64,000 nt of DNA, taken from assembly GCF_037935975.1 (NCBI RefSeq), contig NZ_CP149817.1, positions 2,480,001 to 2,544,000 of the forward strand. The letters run 5' to 3'. A program made the position numbers and the translations under genes. The DNA is from Teredinibacter turnerae. GTDB lineage: Bacteria > Pseudomonadota > Gammaproteobacteria > Pseudomonadales > Cellvibrionaceae. Within the stretch, counting starts at the first letter, position 1. Every line of letters begins with the position of its first letter. Shown one piece after another: positions 53,891-63,600 of the stretch. Under the pieces are notes generated by a model. The model did no database searches and was not told the origin of the DNA. It saw only the letters and a list, made by a program, of their open reading frames with translations.

Positions 53891-54382
53891 TTGAAAGATA
53901 TTGGCATTATCGACATAGAAGCCAGCGGCTTACACTTCGATTCTTACCCAATCGAAGTGGCGGTCAGGGTAAGAGTAAGAGGTGAATGTAAGTCCTGGAT
54001 AATTAAGCCAGAGCCAAGTTGGGAGTACTGGTGTACAACGGCTGAGAGCATGCACTGTGTTTCGCGGGAGGAATTGTTGCGGGACGGTTTACCTGCTGTT
54101 GAGGTTGTTAAGCAATTAAATGCGTTTTTAGCGGAACCCGATGTAATTCTCTACAGCGATGCTTACCGTTGGGATGGTGATTGGATCGATACGCTTTATT
54201 TCGCCGTAAAAATAGATAAACCGTTTTACGTAGACTCCATCTATGACCTTATTGGCAATGACAAGGCTGACCAATTCGACAAGCATTTTTCACGACTCGC
54301 TGAATCTGGCAAATACCGACACCATAGAGCGGCAGATGATGTGGAAATGATTTATCAGGCGTACTGTCAGATTATGGGGTAG
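53891..54382 (+). CDS. DEDDh-type 3'-5' exonuclease-like protein
   Basis: 163 residues from a TTG at 53891. The RNase H-like exonuclease core shows the acidic pair in IGIIDIEASGLHFDSYPIEV, the middle Asp in ILYSDAYRWDGDW, and the DEDDh ending HHRAADDVEMIYQAY (His and Asp five residues apart). It is a short single-domain member. The substrate cannot be stated; exonucleases of this kind on islands may join defence or DNA processing. It is the last gene before the right island end. Confidence 0.8.
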   Translation: MKDIGIIDIEASGLHFDSYPIEVAVRVRVRGECKSWIIKPEPSWEYWCTTAESMHCVSREELLRDGLPAVEVVKQLNAFLAEPDVILYSDAYRWDGDWIDTLYFAVKIDKPFYVDSIYDLIGNDKADQFDKHFSRLAESGKYRHHRAADDVEMIYQAYCQIMG

Positions 54383-54474
54383 TCTTACAAAGCCAATACG
54401 CATTTATTTTCTATCGGCGTATAATGGTGACCAATGTCGCAAAAGAGTAAGTTTTGCCTTCAACCCCTTTCAAA

Positions 54475-54496
54475 TGCTGGTATCAGTGCTGGTATC
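54475..54496 (+). repeat. Direct repeat TGCTGGTATC near the right island end
   Basis: TGCTGGTATC occurs twice at a 12-base spacing (54475-54484 and 54487-54496), about 70 bases before the first right-end tRNA-Leu copy. Repeats like this are often arm-type binding sites of P4-family integrases; that role is inferred. Confidence 0.45.
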
Positions 54497-54562
54497 CAGG
54501 CAAAACTGAAAACAGCCAAACCCAGTTAAATCAAAGCCTTAACCCACTAATTCAAGCCCAGC

Positions 54563-54884
54563 CCCAGGCGCCACCATCCCCAACTTCTGTTAGCAACCTT
54601 CAACATAGTTCCAAAATCTTACCTCGTAGCAACCAAGCCGGACTAATCCAGTCTGCTCTTTTTGTACGCTTCGCTTTTTTAGTGCTGTAGCCGCTCAAGC
54701 TGCCGCTTGAGCCCAGCCCCGGGCACCACCATCCTCAATTTCTGTTAGTAACCTTCAACATAGAGCCGAAATTTTACTCCGTAGCAACCAAGCCGGACTA
54801 ATCCAGTCTGCTCTTTTTGTACGCTTCGCTTTTTTTGGTGCTGCAGCCGCTCAGGTTCGCGCTTGAGCCCAGCACCGGGCACCA
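54563..54884 (+). repeat. Right island end: 155-bp tandem units with tRNA-Leu 3' end (attR)
   Basis: Three copies of the tRNA-Leu 3' end lie at 54563-54573 (CCCAGGCGCCA, degenerate), 54718-54728 (CCCGGGCACCA, exact) and 54874-54884 (ACCGGGCACCA), at spacings of 155 and 156 bases. The intervening sequence matches the left-end units: the GGACTAATCCAGTCTGCTC block plus T run, then the TACGCTTCGCTTTTTT block, then a stem GCTCAAGC-TGCC-GCTTGAGC. Right copies share variants not seen on the left, so each side has been duplicated or homogenised on its own. Confidence 0.92.
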
Positions 54885-56680
54885 CTCGTGGAAGCTCGCT
54901 TGAAGGTTTCTCTCCAAGTGGGGCGAAGCGGGTTGGGGAATTCAATAGTCACCGCGTTAGCACAAAAGTAAAGTTTGTGCGCAACCGCTTTGAAGGTGGC
55001 AGGTCGCTGTCAAAAGATAAATGACCCACTAGAGGATCACCAAAATGATTGGCTGAGGCCTGCAGCAATTATGAGTAAATATTATGGCGTTGCATTTTAT
55101 CCCTCGTGACAGTAGAGCCAGAGTAAAGCATGGAGGTAACAAGTGTATTTGCCTGAAGTATCTGCCCGTTGTCGAAAAATTTTTCGAACTAAAGGCCGAA
55201 AGAAGTCGAAGCTCGTGCGCTCAAATTGACTATTTTTTGTTTGTATAAATTTTGGATGCCTTTGATTCATCCTCTGCAGGGGGGGGATAAATTCGATGTG
55301 GGTGTTAGTTTTTACGCGAAAGCTGATCGAGGTCATGATAATGATCGCCGTTTTAGCCGGAGCCAAATTCAGTCCAGCAGGCGTTTTCGAGCCGATTGAA
55401 CGGATGCCCCGTTATGTTTTAGCTCCCGGCCAGGGTGTAACGTATATATTGTTAATTCTACATCCCCCTTGGTAGCTATCTTGGGTATGCGGATCGGGTA
55501 TGCGGATAGATAGGTGCGGAACTGACTGTCGAGTTTAGGTACTGTGAAGGAATAACGAGAAAGTAAGCCTCGTATTTTCAATATTAAATTGAAAAATGGT
55601 AGTACGCATACTTACGGCATGATAAATGCGCAGGCGGCTGAGAACTCCAACTTCTCCCTTAGTCTCGAAATGCAAGACTCACCATTCAGGAAAACAAAGC
55701 CTAAACTATTGCTAACACCCTGTTTTAAAACGATAAATAACTCTGTAGTAAAGGCGTAACTTTTTAAAAATGGATAAAAATAAATACATGTGTTCTCGGG
55801 TTTGTTATCGAAATTGAATGTCAGCGACTACTCCCATAACTCTCTGTAGACGTCGCAGTCGCACCAGATATAGCTTTTTACATTCCATGGAAAGTTTTTT
55901 AGCAGTAGGAAGCTGTCGGACATTTTTACGTTTTTCAAAAAGGTCAGGCTATTCGTATTCATTGTTTTTGTTTTAAGAACGTGACGACTGGTTTGCGGGG
56001 AGAAAATTACCTTTACGAAATAGAATCGGAAGAATCGCTTCTATCTCCGTAACCAACGTGAAATTAATGCTTGAACTTTTTATATACAATGAGTTGATGT
56101 TCAATCTGGTGCAGTTGGAATGCCTAGTTCCCCACAATAGTGCTGTAAATTTCATTTTTTTGGTAGAAAAAGGCTGCTTGCAAGAGAAATGTAAACCTGT
56201 ATCTAGGGTCTGCATGTCTTTTTATCTGGTGTGAGGGGCGCTTCATTTTGACTTATGCAATTTATTTATTTTGTGATAAATAAGTATTTTCTATCCTGTG
56301 AGTAGTTAACATGTAATGTAAATATAGTGCTCTTTGGTTAGGTTTTCGCTTCATTTTGCCGCAGCTATTTTATGATTTTATTTTTTAGCTAAAAATACTC
56401 TTATCAGTTTTTATGATGGTGGGTTTATGGCGTATTGTTGAATTTGACGCCAGACTTTGTTTTTAATCCGTTCTATTTCTTTTTAAATACCACATATTTT
56501 TTTAAAAAAACATTATTTCTTAGCTTGTTCATTAATGGGCGCGTAATGTGCTTGTAACGCTGCAAAACTATATTCGTGCGCCAGGTCACTGGTTCACTAT
56601 TTATAATTGGATGTTGAAGTACCAATTTTCTTTTGAAGAAGTTGGTGTTTTCTACGTTTGGACGCGGAAGGTAACGAGCA
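54885..56680. other. Gene-poor, AT-rich stretch before the biosynthetic cluster
   Basis: About 1.8 kb in which I see no convincing gene; open frames here are short, lack family resemblance and lack ribosome-binding sites. From about 55560 it is AT-rich with homopolymer runs. Near the cluster there is a TATAAT at 56602-56607 (no good -35) followed by an imperfect hairpin (ACCAATTTTCTT..AAGAAGTTGGT, 56621-56646), then GGAAGGT before the ATG at 56681. Confidence 0.6.
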
Positions 56681-59600
56681 ATGGGGTACGAAGTAACTTT
56701 TTCAGACTGTTTTCAACAATTTGATAGCTTGGTAGATTTAGGCCGTATTCGCGCCTCGCAGCAGAAAGACAAAATTGCATACTCCATTCTTAAGTATGGC
56801 TCTGGGGTCGATGATCAACTGACATATGAGCAGCTGGATATACGGGCTCGCGCATTGGCAGCTAATTTACAGGCAATGAAAATATCGGGTCGTAACGCCC
56901 TGTTGCTTTTTCCAGCGGGTCTCGATTTTGTTGTTGCTTTTATGGGCTGTTTGTACGCGGGTGTTGCGGCAGTTCCTACCCCAATGCCAGGTAGAAAAGA
57001 TAAGGACTGGATTAAAACAGGTGTAATCGCGCAGGACGCTGATGTTGCGGCGGTATTAACGGTTGCCGCGCAAGCGGATTATGTGCGTGAAGCTATGAAC
57101 CAGGACAGCTTCTTAAAAGACGTTCCTTGTGTTGAAGCTGATGTAGTCGATGAGGCGCTATCGGAGCAATGGGTTGATCCTGGCTTGGCTCAGGATGATT
57201 TGGCATTTTTGCAATACACGTCTGGCTCGACGGGTACACCAAAGGGTGTGATGGTTACGCACGGCAATTTGCTTCACAACGAAGAGATGATGCGTAAGGC
57301 CTACCGGCACACGGAAGATACAGTTTACGTTTCGTGGTTGCCACTGTTCCATGATATGGGGCTGATCGGCAATGTTCTGCACACGCTGTATTTGGGGGGG
57401 CGGTGTTATTTAATGACTCCCGTCGCTTTTTTACAGCAACCTTTGCGTTGGTTGCAGGCTATTTCGGACTATCGGGCAAGTACCAGTTTTGCGCCGAATT
57501 TTGCGTATGAGCTTTGCCTGCGCCGGATTACTGAAGAGCAGCGCGATCAACTGGATTTACGTTGCTGGACATTGGCGCTCAATGGTGCCGAGCCCGTGCG
57601 CGCAGATACTCTCGAGCGTTTTGCTGAATTTTTCGGGCCCTGCGGTTTCAAGTGGGCAAGCCATTACCCAGCTTACGGATTGGCAGAAGCAACGCTGTTT
57701 GTGTCAGGTACCGGGCGCGATGAGGAACCCTTTATTTCTCAGGTTGATAGTCAGCAGTTACAAAATCATAAAATTGTGTATTCGGATGACGCTAAGGGTT
57801 CGCAGCGGCTTGTCAGTTCTGGTTTAACCAATACTGTTCAGGACGTTGTAATCGTCAACCCCGACAATTTTCAACGTTGCTCAGCCGACGAAGTAGGCGA
57901 GGTGTGGATAAAAGGTGGCAGTGTTGCCAAGGGTTACTGGAAAAAAGCAGAGCAAACCGAAGAAACGTTTCATGCCCGTATCGCAGAGGATGGCGACGGA
58001 CCCTATTTAAGAACGGGTGATTTGGGTTTTATCTCTGATGGGCGGCTGTTCATAACCGGGCGATTAAAAGACGTTGTGATTGTAAATGGGGCAAACTTTT
58101 ACCCACAGGATATTGAACTCGCAGTGCAGGATAATCAGAGCGTTCTTCGCCACGGCTATGGTGCCGTCTTTGGTGTTGATCAGGATGGCAGTGAACAGGT
58201 TGTGGTTGTTCAGGAAGTAGAGCGCACCCAGATTAAGAAGATCGACCACGAGCAGGTGTTCCGCAATATTCAGCAAACTGTCCTTCAGGAATTTCAGATA
58301 CAAGTTGCGGCGATAGTCTTGATCAAACCTATGACACTACCGTTAACCTCCAGTGGAAAGATTCAGCGTCGAGGTACTCGAAAACAATTTTACGAAAGTG
58401 ATCTGGCGGAAATAGCTTCCTGGTTTGGCTCCGAAAGTTTGCGCCGGGAAGTTAAGGGCGAAGGCGCTTTTGATGAACCTACCACTAAGCCGGTTGGCTC
58501 GATGGATGTTGCAGTCGACAGCTCGGCGAAAGCGGAGGCAAAGATACACTGGTTACGCCAGTATGCCGAAACACGTATTAATTCGGCGTTAATCGATGAG
58601 CGTCGTTGTGTACCACCGTATATTGTGATGGATTTTGCCAGCCAGGGGCTGCTGGGGATGTGTGTGCCCGAACAATATTCAGGGCAGGCCATGTCAGTAA
58701 GCGAGTCATTGCGGGTGATCGAGCAGTTGGCCGCTATTGACGCCAACCTCGCTGCGATGGTGTCGGTACATCACGTACTGGGTACCCGGCCAATTTTGAA
58801 CTACGGTTCTCAGTTAACTAAAGACGCCTTCCTTCCGAAAATTGCCGAAGGACGCATACTGGGAGCCTTAGCGATTACCGAGCCGGGTGCGGGTTCTAAT
58901 CCCCATGCGATTTCAGCCACAGCGCGACCTGCACCTCAAGGCGGTTGGCTGATAACCGGTGAAAAATGCTGGATTGGAAACGGCAGTTGGTCGGGGGTCA
59001 TAAACACGTTTGTTCAAGTTAAGGACGAGCAGGGCAACCCAAAAGGCCTGACCGCTTTTGCCATCGAACAGGGTCGCAGCGGCATGTGGATGGGCGAAGA
59101 AGCGCCGACCATGGGTATGCGCGGAATGGTGCAGAACCGCATTCACTTTAAGGATGTCCACGTTACTGAGAGCGACATGTTGGGTCGCATTGGACAGGGT
59201 ATGGAGATTGCCCAGGACGCCATGATGCATGGTCGTTTGGTAATTGCTGCGATGAGTTTGGGGGGCTTAAAGCGCGCTGCACAATTAATGACTCGCTACG
59301 CTCAACGGCGTGATGTTGCATCGGGAAAATTATTCGAAAGTTCAGTTAGCATCCAGCGGTTGTCTGAGATGCACGCGACTATTGCAGCGATCCAGGCAAT
59401 GGTGCGCTCGCTTGGTGAACTGATTGATCAGGGTGTAGAGATTCCTTCAGAAATTTATGCAGCGTGTAAAACTTCAGCCCCCGAATTTTTATGGAAAGGT
59501 GTTGATCAGCTGATGCAGATGCTCGGAGGTCGCGGTTATACCGAAAATAACGCTGTACCGCAATTGATGCGCGACCTGCGTCTGTTCCGAATTTTTGAAG

Positions 59601-60544
59601 GCCCGACCGAAGCGTTGAACGTATTTATTGGTGCGCGTGTTATTAATGGTGGTGAGCAGATTCTGTCCTTTATAAAAAACACCCTCCAGTCTTCTGATGT
59701 AGCGACCGATGTTGCGAGCATGGCCTCAGAAATGTTGCATTTGGCCACCACTAGCGGTGAGCGTATTGGTTTGAATTCTTTTCAGGTGAATCAACGCGCG
59801 CATACGTTTGTAGGAGACTTGGCAACGCTGCACATCGTTAAGGCGTTTGTTGAATTCCAAACTCAGCGGTGCCCGGATAAATCCCTTCAACAAGCGAAAG
59901 CCTGGTTGAATAAATGCCTGGAAATTAAACATGCCGAAGTAGTCGCAAGCACTGGTGGATCACAAGTGTGGATGAGCGCTGCGCAATTAGAGCAAGCCGC
60001 AGAGGATCTTCTGCACGATATCGGTGATATACAACAGCACGCAGCAGGTATTGAGCGCGCCACGGATACCTTGTTACTGCGCGAGGGGGAACCTGTTAAA
60101 GCGCCTGCGGCGGTAACACCTCCCGATTTACCCGTCGCTACACCTCAGGAGCCATGTGCTGCTCCAGAATCTGCCGTTATTGCCAATATCGCGACCAGTG
60201 AGGAAGAGGAATTGGAAACGTGGATGATTAACTGGTTAAGCAAGCGTATACGGGTGAGTAGCAGCGAACTAAGCGCACAAAGCACGTTTGTTGATGTCGG
60301 TCTGGATTCAGTCAGCTCTGTTGAATTCTCGTTTGAATTAGAACGCTGGCTCGGTTTTGAAGTGGATTCCACAGTGGTATGGCAGTACCCCAGCATTAGT
60401 GTTCTCACCCAATTTTTGCTAAACGAAAAGCGCGCTAAAGAAGCTCAACAACAAGAAGCTGAAATACACAGCAATCAACCCGAAAATTTGAGCACCTTGT
60501 CCGATGATCAAGTGGCTGCCGCTTTGGCCTGTGAGCTTGAATAA
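56681..60544 (+). CDS. FAAL - acyl-CoA dehydrogenase - acyl carrier protein fusion (PKS loading enzyme)
   Basis: 1287 residues. Residues 1-590 are a fatty acyl-AMP ligase: LQYTSGSTGTPKGVMVTHGN near 178-197, SWLPLFHDMGLIGNVL, and LRTGDLGFISDGRLFITGR near the hinge. Residues about 615-1020 form an acyl-CoA dehydrogenase with LAITEPGAGSN (FAD-binding), GGRGYTENNAVPQLMRDLR and FEGPTEAL with the expected catalytic Glu near 973. Residues about 1170-1250 are a carrier protein with the phosphopantetheine site GLDSVSS (Ser about 1210). It should adenylate a fatty acid, load it on its own carrier domain, and perhaps introduce an alpha,beta double bond. It is followed after 96 bases by a type I polyketide synthase. 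Natural product unknown. Confidence 0.92.
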   Translation: MGYEVTFSDCFQQFDSLVDLGRIRASQQKDKIAYSILKYGSGVDDQLTYEQLDIRARALAANLQAMKISGRNALLLFPAGLDFVVAFMGCLYAGVAAVPTPMPGRKDKDWIKTGVIAQDADVAAVLTVAAQADYVREAMNQDSFLKDVPCVEADVVDEALSEQWVDPGLAQDDLAFLQYTSGSTGTPKGVMVTHGNLLHNEEMMRKAYRHTEDTVYVSWLPLFHDMGLIGNVLHTLYLGGRCYLMTPVAFLQQPLRWLQAISDYRASTSFAPNFAYELCLRRITEEQRDQLDLRCWTLALNGAEPVRADTLERFAEFFGPCGFKWASHYPAYGLAEATLFVSGTGRDEEPFISQVDSQQLQNHKIVYSDDAKGSQRLVSSGLTNTVQDVVIVNPDNFQRCSADEVGEVWIKGGSVAKGYWKKAEQTEETFHARIAEDGDGPYLRTGDLGFISDGRLFITGRLKDVVIVNGANFYPQDIELAVQDNQSVLRHGYGAVFGVDQDGSEQVVVVQEVERTQIKKIDHEQVFRNIQQTVLQEFQIQVAAIVLIKPMTLPLTSSGKIQRRGTRKQFYESDLAEIASWFGSESLRREVKGEGAFDEPTTKPVGSMDVAVDSSAKAEAKIHWLRQYAETRINSALIDERRCVPPYIVMDFASQGLLGMCVPEQYSGQAMSVSESLRVIEQLAAIDANLAAMVSVHHVLGTRPILNYGSQLTKDAFLPKIAEGRILGALAITEPGAGSNPHAISATARPAPQGGWLITGEKCWIGNGSWSGVINTFVQVKDEQGNPKGLTAFAIEQGRSGMWMGEEAPTMGMRGMVQNRIHFKDVHVTESDMLGRIGQGMEIAQDAMMHGRLVIAAMSLGGLKRAAQLMTRYAQRRDVASGKLFESSVSIQRLSEMHATIAAIQAMVRSLGELIDQGVEIPSEIYAACKTSAPEFLWKGVDQLMQMLGGRGYTENNAVPQLMRDLRLFRIFEGPTEALNVFIGARVINGGEQILSFIKNTLQSSDVATDVASMASEMLHLATTSGERIGLNSFQVNQRAHTFVGDLATLHIVKAFVEFQTQRCPDKSLQQAKAWLNKCLEIKHAEVVASTGGSQVWMSAAQLEQAAEDLLHDIGDIQQHAAGIERATDTLLLREGEPVKAPAAVTPPDLPVATPQEPCAAPESAVIANIATSEEEELETWMINWLSKRIRVSSSELSAQSTFVDVGLDSVSSVEFSFELERWLGFEVDSTVVWQYPSISVLTQFLLNEKRAKEAQQQEAEIHSNQPENLSTLSDDQVAAALACELE

Positions 60545-60640
60545 TACTGAGGTTCGGTAGCAGAAGGTTTCACAAAAACTAACCGATAGTAATCAATAAC
60601 CACAAGCTCTCTGACAGTAACGTCGAGGTAGAACCAGGCC

Positions 60641-63600
60641 GTGAGTATGGAAGCATCAAAGCAGGACATGCGTGTTTTATTGGAGAATGCGCTGGTAAAA
60701 ATTCGTGGGCTAAAACAGGAGCTGGAAGAAACCAAAAAGCAGCGCAATGAACCCATTGCATTAGTGGGAATTGGTTGTCGCTTTCCTGGCGATGCTGATG
60801 ATAGTGCAGCGTTTTGGGATTTATTGCGCAATGGATCTTGCGCTATAGAACCGCTGCCGAAGTCGCGGTGGAACCTCGACCATTATCTAGATAGCGACCC
60901 GGAATCACCTGGCCGTATGTACACGGCAGCCGGTGCGTTTATTCAGGATTACGATAAATTTGACCCCGCTTTTTTTGGTTTAACTCCCCGTGAAGCCCAG
61001 GCTATGGACCCGCAGCACAGGCTGATGTTGGAGGTGTGTTACCAGGGCCTTGAAGACGCGGGTATAGACGTACATAGCCTCGCTGAATCCAAGACTGCCG
61101 TCATCATGGGAATGGGCTCCGACGACTATTCCCGTTTTTCCACAAGCTCCATGGATGAGGAGACTATTGATGCGTACACCTCTCTAGGGTCGGCGCGCAG
61201 TATAGGTGTTGGTCGAATAGCATACGTTCTGGGTTTGCAGGGGCCGGCATTTCAGTTAGACACCTCGTGTTCTTCATCACTGCTCGCTGTGCATCTGGCT
61301 TGTCAGTCCCTTCGCAATGGCGAAGCGGATTTGGCGTTGGCCGGCGGTGTTAATCTGATGTTAACTCCAGAGTTGAGTATCAGTTTTTCAAAGTTGCGTG
61401 CCTTGTCGCCAACCGGTTCCTGCCGCACGTTTGATCAAAAAGCGGATGGATATGTTCGTGGGGAGGGATGTGGTGTTGTTGTACTAAAACGCTTGAGCGA
61501 TGCGCAAGTCGATGGTGATAACATTATTGCGGTTATCCGTGGGTCAGCAGCTAACCACGACGGCAAGAGTAACGGTATGACCGCGCCGAACGGTGCCGCA
61601 CAGGAAAAAGTAATTAATGCCGCCTTGGATAATGCCGGTGTTGATGCCAGCCAGGTGCAATATGTCGAGGCTCACGGTACCGGCACCCCCTTGGGCGATC
61701 CTATAGAAGTGTTGTCGCTCGGGCGTGTCTACGGTGCTGCGCACAGCCAGGACAATCCGCTCTATATTGGTTCGGTAAAGGCTAGCGTCGGTCACCTTGA
61801 AGCCGGTGCGGGTGTGGCCGCCTTAATTAAAACGGCATTGGCGATACGCAATGCTACGATTCCTCCACATGTGAATTTTGATACACCAAATCCACATATT
61901 CCCTGGCAGCGCTTACCGATAAAAGTGCCAACTCAGGCGCGGGAGTGGCCGGCTGACTCGGATGTGCGTCGCGCAGCTATCAGCGCTTTCGGAATGAGCG
62001 GCACCAATGTGCACCTGGTTATTGAAAGTGCACCCCCGGTTGACGCGAGTACCCAGAATGCCATTCGAGGTGAAAAACCACACCGCGACCGACAGCATCA
62101 CATGTTGTTGCTTTCGGCCAAGTCTCCACAGTCTCTGCGAGATCTCACCCGCCGCTATCAGCAATGCTTTGCCAAGACCAACGCCGATTTTGCCGATCTT
62201 TGCTACAGCGCCAATACTGGCCGTGCCAAATATCCCTATCGTGCCGCGCTAATTGCAAAAGACTGTACCGATGCGCGGATGCAGGCCGCAGCTATGCTCG
62301 ACACCAATGCGGAACCTGCACGGCAGCTTGGGGGCCGTAAAAAAGTCGCTTTTCTGTTTTCAGGGCAGGGCGCTCAATACGTCGGGATGGGGCGTGAACT
62401 GTACGCGAGCTCAACGGTATTTCGTGATCATTTCGACCGCTGTGCTGCGCTTATCGATACGCAACTGGGGTGTGACCTAAAAGCCATAATGTGGCCAGCG
62501 GAAGCGGATGAAGATAGATCCACCGCCATGCTGAACCAAACGCTTTACACCCAGCCCGCATTGTTTGCACTTGAGGTCTCACTGGCCCGGTTGTGGCTCT
62601 CCTGGGGTGTGAGTCCCACATTATTGATAGGCCACAGTGTTGGTGAATTTGCAGCCGCCTGTATTGCGGGAGTCTACTCTCTCGATGATGGCATAAAGCT
62701 TATTTGCGCGCGCGCTCGGCTGATGTCCTCGCTACCTGGCGGTGGCAAGATGGCCGCGGTTGAAATGAGTGGCGATGATATTCAGCCTTACTTATCAACT
62801 TACCCAGGTCGTATTTCAATCGCAGCGGTTAATTCACCGCGCCAGGTTGTTATTTCCGGTGAAGGTCCGGCCATAGACGAACTGACCGGGCGACTAGTGG
62901 AAGAGGGGCGAACGGTGACGGCGTTGGATGTTTCCCACGCGTTCCATTCGGATTTAATGCAGCCAATGCTCGCCAGCTTTCGCGAAGTCGCAGAGCAGGT
63001 CAGCTACAAGGCTCCAGCTATTGCGGTGCTTTCTAATGTGAGTGGTACATCGGCCGGTGCCGCTATGGCGAGCGCCGACTATTGGGTTTCCCACGTTTGC
63101 GCGAGTGTCTTGTTTTATCGCGGTATCGAGCAGGCTCAGCAGATGGGCTGCCAGTACTATATAGAGATTGGGCCGAAGCCGGTGTTGTTGGGCATGGCGC
63201 AGGACTCTCTCTCGGGCGACGCGGTATTGCTTCCTAGCTTGCGGTATCGCCACAGCGAGTGGCAGACGTTGTTGCGCAGTGTTGGTGACGCATTTGTTCA
63301 TGGCCACGACTTTAACTTTGCCGCTCTGGATAACGATTTTTCTCGCAGTCGCGTTCCGCTGCCAGGCTATCCCTTTGAGCGCACGGCATACTGGCTCAGC
63401 GGGCCAACCGTATCTCGCTACCAGGAGCCAAGCCGCGATACTCAATCCCTGGCGGAAAGCGTGCCGACAAACGGGCACCCGCTCATCGGTACGAAACTCG
63501 TATTGCCTTTCCAAAACAGTCAGCGATACCAACAAACACTCCGTGTAAATCAGCCTCCTTACATGGCCGATCACAAATTGTTTGATGGTGTTTTGGTGGC

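Larger units (their letters stand above)
40349..54884. mobile_element. Genomic island inserted at tRNA-Leu(TAA)
   Basis: About 14.5 kb bounded on both sides by copies of the tRNA-Leu 3' end in 155-bp tandem units. It starts with a P4-type integrase pointing away from the tRNA and carries cargo typical of defence islands: ParDE, type I restriction-modification, a CHAP hydrolase and an exonuclease, along with several decayed genes. The integrase lacks its N-terminal domain, so the island is probably immobile now unless a helper acts in trans. Confidence 0.88.

Noticed and set aside
55097-55581. Short minus-strand frames in the AT-rich gap
   Set aside because: No family resemblance, start signals or composition typical of genes.
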